DNA from: an uncultured Acetobacteraceae bacterium
GTDB taxonomy: Bacteria; Pseudomonadota; Alphaproteobacteria; Acetobacterales; Acetobacteraceae
NCBI GenBank assembly: GCA_943912335.1
Contig: CALTUD010000021.1
Coordinates: 8,246-72,245 of the forward strand
Reading direction: 5' to 3'
DNA: 64,000 nucleotides
Below, in pieces: positions 18,038 to 27,955 of the stretch. Position 1 is the first letter of the stretch; each line of letters opens with the position of its first letter. The notes under the pieces were generated by a model. The model made no database searches. It was given only the letters and a program-made list of their open reading frames with translations, and was not told where the DNA came from. Made by a program: the position numbers and the translations under genes.

Positions 18038-18109
18038 TGGGGAACTCCGGGCTGTGGAACGGGGTAGCGTCGCCGCCTCGTCGTCGCCGGTCAAGCGCGA
18101 GAAGTCTTC

Positions 18110-18228
18110 GTTCTTTTTTGCAAAAAAGAACCAAAAAACTCTTGTCCGTTTAGTGCGGAGAACCGGCGAACCTGGGACTCAACAAACGGATAAAAGTCTT
18201 TTTGCTTCTTTTTCTTCAGAAAAAGAAG
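18110..18228. repeat. Two-hairpin intergenic repeat element, copy 1
   Basis: Three nested dyads. The left cap is a perfect 22-base palindrome (18110-18131, GTTCTTTTTT plus its complement). The outer arms at 18132-18152 and 18184-18204 are imperfect inverted repeats ending in TCCGTTT and AAACGGA. The right cap is an 11-base stem CTTCTTTTTCT/AGAAAAAGAAG with a 2-base loop (18205-18228). The centre of about 31 bases differs between copies. A second full copy lies at 38916-39030 and a remnant near 15745. It contains no ORF. It sits between two minus-strand genes and might be a MITE- or REP-like element that doubles as a terminator. Confidence 0.75.
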
Positions 18229-18233
18229 ACCTC

Positions 18234-19070
18234 TTACCCAAGCCGCGCCGCATGCCAGCGCAGATGATCCTCCATGAAGGACGACACGAAGAAATAGGAA
18301 TGCGTATACCCCGGCTGCAGACGCAGCTCGAGCGCGATCCCCGCTCGCACGCACGCTTCCCGGAGCAGCTCCGGCCGCAACTGCTCCGCCAGGAACTGGT
18401 CCGCGTCGCCCTGATCCACCAGCAGCGCCGGTACGCGCGCCCCGTCCTCGATCAGCGCCACCGCATCGTGGCGACGCCACACCGCACGATCCTCGCCCAG
18501 ATACCCACGGAACGCCTTCTGCCCCCACGGCACCTGGCTCGGCGCCACGATCGGCGCGAAGGCCGACACGGCCCGGAACCGCTCCGGGTTCGACAACCCG
18601 AGCGTCAGCGCGCCATGGCCGCCCATGGAATGGCCGGTGATGCTCTGCCGCACGGGATCGACCGGGAACTCCGCGGCGACCAGCGCCGGCAGCTCGTCCA
18701 GCACGTAGCGCCGCATCCGGTAATGCTCGGCAAACGGCGCACGGATCGCATCCAGATAGAACCCGGCCCCGAGCCCGAAATCATAGGCGCCATCGGGATC
18801 GTCCGGCACGCCCTCGCCGCGCGGGCTCGTATCCGGCGCCACGAACACCAGCCCCAGCTTCGCGCACAGCCGTCGATACTCGCCCTTGTCGGTCACGTTC
18901 GCATGCGTGCAGGTCAGCCCGCTCAGGAACCACACCACGGGCAGACGCGCGCCCGGCGCGTGCGGCGGCACGAACACGGAAAATGCCATCTCCGTGCCCG
19001 TACTGTCCGAACGATGCCGGCACACGAACTGCTCGCCGCCATGTGCCCGCTCACGCGAGACGATCTCCAT
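18234..19070 (-). CDS. fghA: S-formylglutathione hydrolase
   Basis: A 278-residue esterase-D family enzyme that hydrolyses S-formylglutathione to formate and glutathione, the second step of glutathione-dependent formaldehyde oxidation in the cytoplasm. The oxyanion-region segment WFLSGLTCTHANVTDKG, the nucleophile Ser148 in TGHSMGGHGAL, the Asp region LLVDQGDADQFL and the C-terminal His in YTHSYFFVSSFMEDH all match the family. The ATG is 2 bases after the stop of the S-(hydroxymethyl)glutathione dehydrogenase gene, which performs the preceding step, so the pair forms one operon. Confidence 0.95.
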   Translation of the reverse strand: MEIVSRERAHGGEQFVCRHRSDSTGTEMAFSVFVPPHAPGARLPVVWFLSGLTCTHANVTDKGEYRRLCAKLGLVFVAPDTSPRGEGVPDDPDGAYDFGLGAGFYLDAIRAPFAEHYRMRRYVLDELPALVAAEFPVDPVRQSITGHSMGGHGALTLGLSNPERFRAVSAFAPIVAPSQVPWGQKAFRGYLGEDRAVWRRHDAVALIEDGARVPALLVDQGDADQFLAEQLRPELLREACVRAGIALELRLQPGYTHSYFFVSSFMEDHLRWHAARLG

Positions 19071-19072
19071 GC

Positions 19073-20182
<1,110 letters not shown>

Positions 20183-20412
20183 GCGTAAGATTCCGGCCGT
20201 AGGATGGTGGACGGACGGTATCGCAAAAGGTCGATTTCGTCTGCCCCGGAGAGACGACGGCGAGCCGGGTTGCCGGCCACGTTGCAAGCGATGTGGATGA
20301 CCGGCTTTCAGAATTGCTGACAATCGGGATTACGCTCGAACAGGCATAACCCCGCAATCCGATGTCGAATTCTTAGCGTATTGCAGCCACTTACACCGTC
20401 AAACTGTAGGTC

Positions 20413-20437
20413 GTGGGGCGTTTTAAATTCGCCCCAC
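20413..20437 (-). terminator. Hairpin downstream of AIPR gene
   Basis: GTGGGGCG and CGCCCCAC form a perfect 8-base stem around an AT-rich 9-base loop, 10 bases beyond the AIPR stop. No T-run follows on the minus strand, so efficiency is uncertain. Confidence 0.55.
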
Positions 20438-20446
20438 TGGCATCAT

Positions 20447-21679
20447 TCACGAACCAAATTTTGTACCGGCAGCCATCGCAAACTTCTCAGCCATCTGCTT
20501 ATGCGTCCGCGTCGAGTTTAACAGCATGGTCCACGAGTCCCGATGCTTACCAAGGTTCCAAGGATTACCCTTAACTGAGTCGCTCTTTAAAGCTTGCTTG
20601 AGCTGAAGGAAGATTCCGTCCTTCTCGTCCCAAAGTGGAGGAGGAACGAGTGCCCAGCCACCCGACGTCTTCTCAACGAAGATAGAGAGCGCCGCAAGGA
20701 CCGGAAAGATAAACCCATCAGCGACATCTAATACGCGCCGATTTGATTCATCTCTCGTCACTCCTTGTTGAATGAACGTGCCGATGAAGCCTTGGTGCTT
20801 CTTCCAGTCCTGATAAATTTTCCAAGCTCGAGGTGCCATCTCAACGATGAATTCATATACCCGCTTCGACGAGTCATGGTTCCTGCTTGTTGGATCATCC
20901 GCCTCGTTGAAGTAACGCTGAAAGTCTTTGAGGCACTTTGCGCGCATCGAGTAGGTGAATACTTTATTCGGATTCTCGCGATCAGCCTCAATCGGCCAAA
21001 CCGAAGGAGGTATCAACGCCATCGTCACCTGGAGAAGCTTTGGAGTATCGATTACGCTATCTCCGCCATCGGTCTCGTTTATACGAATTCGCCAATCTTT
21101 ACAGACAGAGAACATTGACTTCTGAAGGTCATCAAGGACTCCCTTCTTGCCAGCGATGCTCAGCGGATCAACATTATTCTGTGAATTTCGAGCTATGGAA
21201 ATTTCGGCGATCAGCTCATCATCGTTCGTGACTATGATTTCGAACTTCACGCTTACGGGCGACTTCTCACTCTCGTTAGCCGCCTCACCATAAAACTGCT
21301 TCAGAACACCCTGCGTCTGCGCACCATTTATAAGACTCGGCGCTAGTAGCTTAGCAAACTTACCAGTCTCATCGATCAGGACATCCCGGGCAACGACAAC
21401 AATCCCGCCATTCTTGATAGCAAACGTATTCGGTATCGTTCGAAGCGTATCAAACATGGCACGGTGGACCGAAGTGAGCACTCGGCGTTTCCGTCCTGCC
21501 GCATCCGGGATATAGTCACGGACGTTCTCATCGTTGGGAAGGTCGAGCACGCTCTCGCCCGGCGCCGTGCCTGCATAGACCTTTCGGCCCGCAGCCAGAT
21601 CTTCTGGCGAAGTAATATTCCGAATTGAGTGGAAGGGAAATTTGAGCAGCATTGAATGCTGCGCGCTGGAACGCGTCAT
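20447..21679 (-). CDS. AIPR-family protein (abortive infection/phage resistance type)
   Basis: A 410-residue protein with the AIPR signature: FAIKNGGIVVVARDVLIDET (about 87-107) followed by APSLINGAQTQGVLKQFYG (about 113-132). AIPR proteins were first linked to lactococcal abortive infection. They are often found with restriction systems or alone in defence islands; their biochemical mechanism is poorly defined. The start ATG has AGGAG six bases upstream. Base composition is visibly AT-richer than both flanks and codon choice is less GC-biased, which suggests recent transfer. No methylase, nuclease or integrase lies beside it. A hairpin follows its stop and a double hairpin marks the other edge of the AT-rich stretch. 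Confidence 0.8.
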   Translation of the reverse strand: MTRSSAQHSMLLKFPFHSIRNITSPEDLAAGRKVYAGTAPGESVLDLPNDENVRDYIPDAAGRKRRVLTSVHRAMFDTLRTIPNTFAIKNGGIVVVARDVLIDETGKFAKLLAPSLINGAQTQGVLKQFYGEAANESEKSPVSVKFEIIVTNDDELIAEISIARNSQNNVDPLSIAGKKGVLDDLQKSMFSVCKDWRIRINETDGGDSVIDTPKLLQVTMALIPPSVWPIEADRENPNKVFTYSMRAKCLKDFQRYFNEADDPTSRNHDSSKRVYEFIVEMAPRAWKIYQDWKKHQGFIGTFIQQGVTRDESNRRVLDVADGFIFPVLAALSIFVEKTSGGWALVPPPLWDEKDGIFLQLKQALKSDSVKGNPWNLGKHRDSWTMLLNSTRTHKQMAEKFAMAAGTKFGS

Positions 21680-22024
21680 ACTAATCTCCTAACTACCAGC
21701 CGCTCCGCGAACCCAGCGGCCGATTGACCGCGGAAGAACGTGCTGACTCAAACAGACTGGACGACGTCGGCGTGTTTTGCAAGCCCGTAATTTGCGCTGT
21801 TAGAAAGGCAATGCGCCTGTTTCCAGATCCCGAAACAAATGATCTAGCAACCTGATGAGACGTGGTCTCAAGGTGGATTTGCTGCTTTCTACATGTCTTA
21901 CCTTGGACAATTAGATCACCTTTGATCTCTCGCAAATACCCGACGTTAAGCTGACGGCTGGTTTCCAAAGGCTCGCCTTTGGCGGGGTCCAGGGGCAGCG
22001 CCCCTGGCCTTCACACGCCCGCAT
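21680..22024. other. Intergenic stretch at the edge of the AIPR insert, 345 bp
   Basis: AT-richer sequence upstream of the AIPR gene, presumably holding its promoter, then the terminator of the sugar ABC operon at 21965-22007. A minus-strand frame of 91 codons with a TTG start (21968-21693) ends 13 bases before the AIPR start. It lacks recognisable features and is not called as a gene. Confidence 0.5.
21965..22007 (-). terminator. Double-hairpin terminator of sugar ABC operon
   Basis: Two perfect stems in tandem follow the permease stop on the minus strand: CCAGGGGC/GCCCCTGG with an AGC loop (21989-22007), then CCAAAGG/CCTTTGG with a 4-base loop (21965-21982). They coincide with the boundary between GC-rich host sequence and the AT-rich AIPR region. 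Confidence 0.65.
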
Positions 22025-22996
22025 TTACCCCCGCGTCAACCGCGCCCGATACGAATCCAGCACCACCGCCAGGATGATCACCACCCCGGTCACGATCTGC
22101 CGGATGAAATCGCTCACCCCCATCAGGATCAGCCCGTTCGCCAGCACGCCGATGATCGCAGCGCCCAGCAGGGTGCCGATCAGCGAGCCGCGCCCGCCGG
22201 ACAGCGACGTGCCGCCGATGATCACGGCGGCGATCGCGTTCAGTTCGAAGCCGATGCCCAGGATCGGGTTGGCGATGGTCAGGCGCGCCATGTAGACGAT
22301 CGCGGCGATGCCGACGAACAGGCCGGTGACGGTGAAGGCCAGCACCTTGGTCAGCATCGGCCGGTGCCCGCTCAGGCGCACGGCTTCCTCGTTGTTGCCG
22401 ATCGCGTAGATCATGCGGCCGAACACGGTGCGCGTCAGCACCAGCCAGCCAAGCCCGAGCAGAACCAGTGCGAGCACGAACATCACCGGCACGCCCAGCA
22501 CGGTCGCGGTGCCGAAGGCGTTGAAGCTGTCGGGAAAGTCGTAGATCGTGCGGGCGTTCGTGACTTGCAGGGCGCCACCACGGGCGATGTTCAACATGCC
22601 CAGCGTGACGATGAAGGACGGGATGCCCCAGAACGAGGAGATCCATCCGTTCGCGGCGCCGCAGACCATGCCGACAAGCAGGCTGCCCGCCACGCCGAGC
22701 GCCACCGCCAGCGGCTCGGAGATTCCGTCCAGCGTCAGCAGACGCCCCGCGACCACAGCGCACAACGCCATCACCGCGCCCACCGACAGGTCGATCCCGC
22801 CGATCAGGATCGCGAAGGTCATGCCCGTCGCCAGGATCAGATTGATCGTGATCTGGGTGAGGATGTTGGAGATGTTCTCATGCGTGCTGAAATCGGGCGC
22901 CACGACGGCGAAGAACACGACCATCGCCAGAAGGGCGAGACCGATGCCGGCCTCGCGCAGAACGCGCCGGATCGTGGCGGAAGAAGCGGAAGACAC
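22025..22996 (-). CDS. Sugar ABC transporter permease (RbsC family)
   Basis: Inner-membrane permease of a ribose/galactose-type (CUT2) importer, about 323 residues with eight to ten hydrophobic segments. Conserved stretches are AILIGGIDLSVGAVMALCAV, IGNNEEAVRLSG and AAVIIGGTSLSGGRGSLIGT, the last being the ATPase-contact loop. The GTG at 22996 is preferred because GAAGGGA lies 9 bases upstream. A TTG at 23014 overlapping the upstream TGA would add six residues. Last gene of the order binding protein, ATPase, permease. The substrate is not known; ribose-like sugars or related polyols fit the family. Confidence 0.9.
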   Translation of the reverse strand: MSSASSATIRRVLREAGIGLALLAMVVFFAVVAPDFSTHENISNILTQITINLILATGMTFAILIGGIDLSVGAVMALCAVVAGRLLTLDGISEPLAVALGVAGSLLVGMVCGAANGWISSFWGIPSFIVTLGMLNIARGGALQVTNARTIYDFPDSFNAFGTATVLGVPVMFVLALVLLGLGWLVLTRTVFGRMIYAIGNNEEAVRLSGHRPMLTKVLAFTVTGLFVGIAAIVYMARLTIANPILGIGFELNAIAAVIIGGTSLSGGRGSLIGTLLGAAIIGVLANGLILMGVSDFIRQIVTGVVIILAVVLDSYRARLTRG

Positions 22997-23010
22997 TCTT
23001 TCTGGTCCCT

Positions 23011-24546
23011 TCAATGGGTCCGCATGTAGCGGCTATAGGCGAGCGACAGAATGCGCTCTTCCGAGAAATCGGGCCGTGCCACCTCGCCGGCCAAAACGCC
23101 GCGCGACAGCACCAGAATCCGGTCGCACAGATGCGTCAGCTCGGGCAGTTCGGACGACACGACCAGGATCGCCCTGCCCTCCCGCGCCAGGCGGCCGAGC
23201 AGCGCGTAGATCTCCGCCTTGGCGCCGACATCGATGCCGCGCGTCGGCTCGTCCAGCATCAGCACGCGCGCCTTGTCGCCCATCAGCCATTTCGCCAGAA
23301 CGATCTTCTGCTGATTGCCGCCGGAGAGTTCGATCACAGGCTGTTCCGGCCCGGTGATCTTGGTGGCCAGATCCTTCGCCAACCGCCTGGTTTCCGCGCG
23401 CTCCGCCGCAGGGCGCAGCCAGCCGAACCGGGACACCATCTTCAGGCGCGCCAGCGTGGTGTTCACGCGCGCCGCCATCGGCAGCACCAGCCCCTCTTCC
23501 TTGCGGTTCTCGGTCAGCAAACAGATGCCCGCATCCACCGCATCGCGCGGCGAACGGATGCGCACGGGCTTGCCGTCGCGCTCGATCGTGCCGGAGATCG
23601 CGGGATCGGCGCCGAAGATCGCGCGTACCGCTTCCGTGCGTCCTGCCCCGACCAGCCCCGCCAGACCGACGATCTCGCCTTCCCGCACGGTGAAATCGAG
23701 CGCGCCGTCCTCCGGCGATCCGCGCGGACGCAGCGCCCGCACGCCGAGCGCGGGTCCGCCCAGCGTGCCGCCGCCGATCGGCGCCTGCGCGGCCAGGGTG
23801 CGTCCGATCATCGCGCGCACCAGCGCGGCTGGCTCGGTGTCGGCGATGCGCATCGTGTCCACGAGCGCGCCGTTGCGGAGAATGGAGACGCGGTCGCACA
23901 GATCGAAGATCTCGGCCAGGTGATGCGACACGTAGAGCATGGTCATGCCCTGCGCCTTCAACAGGCGTATCTGCTCGAACAGGCGCCCGGCTTCGCGCGG
24001 CGTCAGCGTCGCGGTGGGCTCGTCCAGCACGAGGACGCGCCCGTCGCCGGACAAGGCGCGCGCGATCTCGACCAGCTGCTTCTGAGCGATGCCGAGCCGC
24101 TCCACGGGCGTGCGGGGGCCGATCTCGTCCAGCCCGACACGGGCCAGAAGCGCCTCGGCGCGACGATCCATCTCGCGTCGGTCGACGATGCCGCCGATCG
24201 GGCCCAACCGGCGTCGCGGCAGGTGCTCGAACAGAAGGTTCTCGGCCACGCTGAGCGCAGGCAGCAGGTTGAATTCCTGATGCACCACGCGCACCCCCGC
24301 GCGGATCGCGTCGAGCGGCGTCTGCGGCGCATAGATCTGCCCCGCAAGACGCATCTCGCCGCTGTCCGGCCTGTGGATGCCGGCCAGAAGACGGATCAGG
24401 CTCGATTTCCCGGCCCCGTTCTCGCCAGCGAGCGCCAGCATCTCTCCGGGCGCCACGTCGAGACTGATCCCGTCCACGGCCAGCACGCCCGGAAAGCGCT
24501 TGGAAACCCCGCTGAGCCTGAGAATGGGCTCGTTCGCGTTCGTCAC
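23011..24546 (-). CDS. Sugar ABC transporter ATP-binding protein (RbsA/MglA family)
   Basis: A 511-residue tandem ATPase that powers a CUT2 sugar importer. The first half has Walker A GENGAGKSSLI, signature region LGIAQKQLVEIARAL and Walker B VLVLDEPTATLT. The second half has the usual degenerate Walker A GLVGAGRTEAVRAIF, then LSGGNQQKIVLAKWL and VLMLDEPTRGIDVG. The start is GTG at 24546, 4 bases after the stop of the binding protein. The stop lies just before or overlaps the permease start. The split of strong and degenerate nucleotide sites is normal for RbsA-type proteins. Confidence 0.95.
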   Translation of the reverse strand: MTNANEPILRLSGVSKRFPGVLAVDGISLDVAPGEMLALAGENGAGKSSLIRLLAGIHRPDSGEMRLAGQIYAPQTPLDAIRAGVRVVHQEFNLLPALSVAENLLFEHLPRRRLGPIGGIVDRREMDRRAEALLARVGLDEIGPRTPVERLGIAQKQLVEIARALSGDGRVLVLDEPTATLTPREAGRLFEQIRLLKAQGMTMLYVSHHLAEIFDLCDRVSILRNGALVDTMRIADTEPAALVRAMIGRTLAAQAPIGGGTLGGPALGVRALRPRGSPEDGALDFTVREGEIVGLAGLVGAGRTEAVRAIFGADPAISGTIERDGKPVRIRSPRDAVDAGICLLTENRKEEGLVLPMAARVNTTLARLKMVSRFGWLRPAAERAETRRLAKDLATKITGPEQPVIELSGGNQQKIVLAKWLMGDKARVLMLDEPTRGIDVGAKAEIYALLGRLAREGRAILVVSSELPELTHLCDRILVLSRGVLAGEVARPDFSEERILSLAYSRYMRTH

Positions 24547-24550
24547 GTGA

Positions 24551-25486
24551 TCAGATCGTCGATGCCGTTTCCAGCTTCATCGGCGTCTTCACCCAGCCGG
24601 TGAAGGTCTGGCCGCCGATTTCCTTCAACGCCGTATCGATGCCGTCCGCGGCAAGCTGCGCCCCGAACTGGTCGACCGTCGCGAGCACCTCGCCGTCCTT
24701 GATGAGCGGCTGGATCGCGGCAATGCCGTCGAAGCCGATCACCTTGATCTTGCCCTTCTTGCCAGCCGCCTCGATCGCCTTCACCACACCGAGCGCCATG
24801 TCGTCATTCGCCGCCATCACGCCCTGGATATCCGGGTGCGCGGTCAGCATGTTCGAAAACACCGTGTTGGCTTCTTCGGTTTCCCAATGCGCGGTGCGGC
24901 TGTCGAGCAGATCGAGCTTATTCTGCGCGATGGAATCCATGAAGCCCTCCTTGCGCTGCACGCCGTTCGCGGCGCCCGGGTTGCCCTCCAGGATCACGAC
25001 CTTGCCACCCGCGCCGAGCGCCTTGGCCAGGACATCGGCACTCATCTTCGCACCTTCGCGGTTGTCGGGGCCGACGAAGACGATATCGATGTGATGCTTC
25101 TTCAGGTCGTTCGCATTGAGCAGAACGTCGATGTTGACGAGCTTGATCCCGGCCTTGGCCGCGCGGACGAGCGGCGGGATCAGTGCACGGCTGTCGGCCG
25201 GCGCGATCACGATCGCATCGACCTTGCGGGTGATCAGGTTCTCCACCAGTGCGATCTGCCCATCGATATCGGTCTCGGACTGGATGCCGAGCGGGATGAG
25301 CTCGCAGGTGCCGAGCTGTTGCACGTGCTGGACGGCACCTTCCTGCATGTTCTTGAAGAACTCGTTGGCCAGCGACTTCATCACCAGCCCGACGACCGGC
25401 TTCTTCGACTGCGCCAATGCCGCGCCGAACGGCAGCGACAGAACCCCGGCGGCACCGATGCCAGCCAGGAACGTACGACGATCCAT
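24551..25486 (-). CDS. Sugar ABC transporter periplasmic binding protein (RbsB family)
   Basis: A 311-residue periplasmic type I binding protein. The signal peptide MDRRTFLAGIGAAGVLSLPF carries a twin Arg, suggesting Tat export, with cleavage near ALAQ. The mature part reads KKPVVGLVMKSLANEFFKNM, then VDAIVIAPADSRALIPPLVR and GVMAANDDMALGVVKAIEAA, all typical of the ribose-binding family. The ATG has GGGAGGAG upstream. It heads a three-gene importer operon on the minus strand and is divergent from the sulfotransferase gene across about 170 bases that must hold both promoters. Confidence 0.93.
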   Translation of the reverse strand: MDRRTFLAGIGAAGVLSLPFGAALAQSKKPVVGLVMKSLANEFFKNMQEGAVQHVQQLGTCELIPLGIQSETDIDGQIALVENLITRKVDAIVIAPADSRALIPPLVRAAKAGIKLVNIDVLLNANDLKKHHIDIVFVGPDNREGAKMSADVLAKALGAGGKVVILEGNPGAANGVQRKEGFMDSIAQNKLDLLDSRTAHWETEEANTVFSNMLTAHPDIQGVMAANDDMALGVVKAIEAAGKKGKIKVIGFDGIAAIQPLIKDGEVLATVDQFGAQLAADGIDTALKEIGGQTFTGWVKTPMKLETASTI

Positions 25487-25660
25487 GGAAACGAACTCCT
25501 CCCGAGCCGATCTTTTGCCGGTCTCTTGGTCCCGACCCTAGCGATGGAAAGCACGGGAGGGAAGTCGCCCCGCTGTGGAAGCGGCGTTTGCGGCAGCGCA
25601 GCATTCAGGACACACCCGTTTCGTGGCACAACGCCCGACGGAACCACAGCGAGCCCGCGC

Positions 25661-26485
25661 ATGCCCCGTTCGATCCATTTCCTGTCCGGCCTGCCGCGCT
25701 CCGGTTCGACCCTGCTCGCCGCCCTGCTGTCGCAGAACCCGCTCCTCCGCACCGGCATGAGTTCGCCGCTGGCGGTGATGGTGGAGAAACTCCTTCCGGT
25801 GATGGGGGCTGGGGAATATGCGAGCGCGTTCGACGATGCTCTGCGCCGGCGCGTGCTGCACGGTCTGGTCGACGGCTTCCTCGGGCACGACGCGCCCGGG
25901 CGCGTGACCATCGACACCAATCGCGCCTGGTGCGCACATATGCGGCTGATTGCCGATCTCTGTCCCGATGCAGTCGTGATCGCCTGTGTGCGTGATCCCG
26001 TCTGGATCATCGACAGTTTCGAGCAACTCATCCGACGCAATACCTATCGGATCTCCGGCCTGCATGGCGCCGCACACGCCGCCACCGTGTTCGATCGCGT
26101 GGAGCGGCTCATGGCCGTCACCGGGGCGTTCGGCGCGGCCTGGCAGGCGTTGCAGGACGCCTTCTTCGGCGAACACGCGCACCGTCTCGTCGTGGTCGAT
26201 TACGACGCTCTGGTCGCCGAACCTTTGCGCGTGCTGGCACTTCTCTACGATCGACTGCGCCTGCCCGCCTTCGCGCACGATCCGGCGAACGTGCCGCCGA
26301 TCGACGCGGCCGCCTTCGACGCCGATCTGCACACGCCCGGCCTGCACGCTCTGCGCCCCTCGGTCGGCCGCACGCATCGCCGCACCATCCTGCCGCCGCA
26401 AATCGTTTCCCGCCTCGCCGACACCGCCTTCTGGCGCGACGAGACGAACAATCCCGGCGGCGCGTTCGTGATCGGGCAGGATTGA
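25661..26485 (+). CDS. Sulfotransferase family protein
   Basis: A 274-residue protein opening with IHFLSGLPRSGSTLLAALL, the 5'-phosphosulfate-binding loop of PAPS-dependent sulfotransferases. VVIACVRDPVWIIDSFEQLI (about 103-122) matches the 3'-phosphate-binding region. The ATG at 25661 is chosen because it precedes the first strand directly; the much longer upstream frame is antisense to the binding-protein gene. The acceptor is unknown. Proximity to a sugar importer and, further left, a glycan cluster leaves polysaccharide or lipid sulfation possible, but this is inference only. Confidence 0.85.
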   Translation: MPRSIHFLSGLPRSGSTLLAALLSQNPLLRTGMSSPLAVMVEKLLPVMGAGEYASAFDDALRRRVLHGLVDGFLGHDAPGRVTIDTNRAWCAHMRLIADLCPDAVVIACVRDPVWIIDSFEQLIRRNTYRISGLHGAAHAATVFDRVERLMAVTGAFGAAWQALQDAFFGEHAHRLVVVDYDALVAEPLRVLALLYDRLRLPAFAHDPANVPPIDAAAFDADLHTPGLHALRPSVGRTHRRTILPPQIVSRLADTAFWRDETNNPGGAFVIGQD

Positions 26486-26558
26486 AGCGGCGGCCGGGTC
26501 GTTGCTTCCAAGTTCAGAAAATAGCACGCTCAACCTGACGGTTCGGAGACGACCACCC

Positions 26559-27188
26559 ATGCGACGCCGTGAACGGCTTCTCCTTGGAGCCTTACTTACC
26601 GCCTACTGCGGGGTAGCCCATGCCGCCACCGCCCAGGACGTCATTCATGTCACGATGATCGGCCAGCATCTCGCCATCCCCGCGCAATATTTCCTGGATG
26701 GCATCCACCCGCGCGAGGGGAGCGAAGCGGACGGCCTGCTGCTCGGCGCGAACTGGCCGGCCATGACGGGCAATAGCGATGAAGATGCGCAAGGACTGCG
26801 TATCTTGATCCAGCCCATCACCGGCAACACGAGTGGTGCGACGATGCTGGCGAGGCGTTTAGAAACGCTCACCCGCCTGGGGCAGACGTCCGTTGAGAGG
26901 CAACCAGGAGACGAAGCGTCGCCGCGCGGCAATGGAATCGCGGCAGTGTCGAAGCTACGACCGCTCGACATGTACATGTGGAAAGAGGTTTATGTCGTGG
27001 ACCCGGCGAGCCCAACGGATATCGTCGCGTGCGCCTCCATAAAGGACGTCCCTGTACCGAGTTGCATCCAGAACTTTGCTGCGGGCCAATTCTATTTTCA
27101 AGTCACGTATCCTAGAAAACTTGTGACAGACTGGAGCGACATCAAGAAACAGACCAATCGGCTTTTCGCCCAGTTCGAAGGACAATGA
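26559..27188 (+). CDS. Secreted protein of unknown function
   Basis: A 209-residue protein with a signal peptide (RRRERLLLGALLTAYCGVAH, cleavage near AHAA). The mature part has two Cys (in VACASIKDVPVPSCIQ) that could form a disulfide, and ends in a Lys/Arg-rich helix (DIKKQTNRLFAQFEGQ). The ATG at 26559 has GGAGA upstream. The next reading frame, broken by a TGA, starts at the base after its stop, so the two were probably co-expressed. No family is recognised. A secreted protein paired with a cytoplasmic partner could be an effector/immunity pair, but nothing in the sequence proves this. Confidence 0.6.
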   Translation: MRRRERLLLGALLTAYCGVAHAATAQDVIHVTMIGQHLAIPAQYFLDGIHPREGSEADGLLLGANWPAMTGNSDEDAQGLRILIQPITGNTSGATMLARRLETLTRLGQTSVERQPGDEASPRGNGIAAVSKLRPLDMYMWKEVYVVDPASPTDIVACASIKDVPVPSCIQNFAAGQFYFQVTYPRKLVTDWSDIKKQTNRLFAQFEGQ

Positions 27189-27947
27189 ATGTCGGAACAG
27201 ACTGCGGATCGCCTGCTCAGTCAGCTCAGTGACGCCTTCAAAGCCCGTGATCGGACATGATATTATGAGCTTATCCGGGACAGCGGCGATCCCTACGGGG
27301 AGCTCGCTCTAGGCGTAGTAAAGCAATCCCTCATCTCCGGGCGCGTCGCAAAGAATTTCGCGGTTGAGGTCGGTCGCCGTTGTGGCATCCAGATAGATTC
27401 CTCTTTGTGGCTTTCGATTAGCGCAGGGTTGATGGGCGCCGATTACGCGGCAAGACGGGACACAGGCGACGGCCCACACGAGCTGCGTTGGACGACGATC
27501 CGCGACTATCACGTCGCAACATTCGTTGGTCATCACCTCCCAGGCCAAGCCTGGACCGCCTTCATTCCACTCGACGTCGTTGGCGATGCCCGAGCGCCGG
27601 GCCTGTGGAACCGGATGTGCCGCTCCGACATGATCCGTGTTGGCGTCGAGACTATGCTCAACCTTCTGAGCCCCGTCATCGAACGTGAGACTGGCTCATT
27701 TCCGGAGTGGTCACGCTCGCTACCCTACAACGAAATATTACTACCAATGATCGGGGTTGGATCTGCGGCCGCCTTGATGGAACTTGACGGCTGCATGAGA
27801 TCCGTCGCGGCACTGAAAGCCTGCCGCGAACGTCTGACTCCAACCGAGGAAGAAGCGCTCTTCTGGCTCGACGTTCTGTTGACCGACATTCATGGCGCGG
27901 TCCGCGACGGGTTCATCGTCCCGACCGCGATCTGGCGCTCCTTGTAG
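27189..27947 (+). pseudogene. Unknown protein interrupted by one in-frame TGA
   Basis: ATG at 27189 directly follows the stop of the secreted protein. The frame encodes 23 residues (MSEQTADRLLSQLSDAFKAR then DRT), a TGA at 27258-27260, then continues open for 228 residues to 27947. The part after the stop begins YYELIRDSGDPYGELALGVV and runs uninterrupted with coding-like composition, so the gene would be 252 residues long without the TGA. TGG-to-TGA or a similar single change would explain it. Reinitiation inside the gene is possible, for example at an ATG at 27432 or the TTG at 27405. No SECIS-like or selenoprotein context is seen. The family is not recognised. It may be a recent pseudogene, a sequencing error or a strain-specific nonsense allele. 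Confidence 0.65.
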
Positions 27948-27955
27948 GTCGAGCC

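Noticed and set aside
21693..21968. 91-codon ORF just upstream of the AIPR gene
   Set aside because: It needs a TTG inside a terminator hairpin, has no ribosome-binding site and no recognisable features. Its position 13 bases before the AIPR start is suggestive but not enough.
27258..27260. TGA as a selenocysteine codon
   Set aside because: No Cys-rich or redox motif around the codon, and no selenoprotein genes in the window; a nonsense change is simpler.
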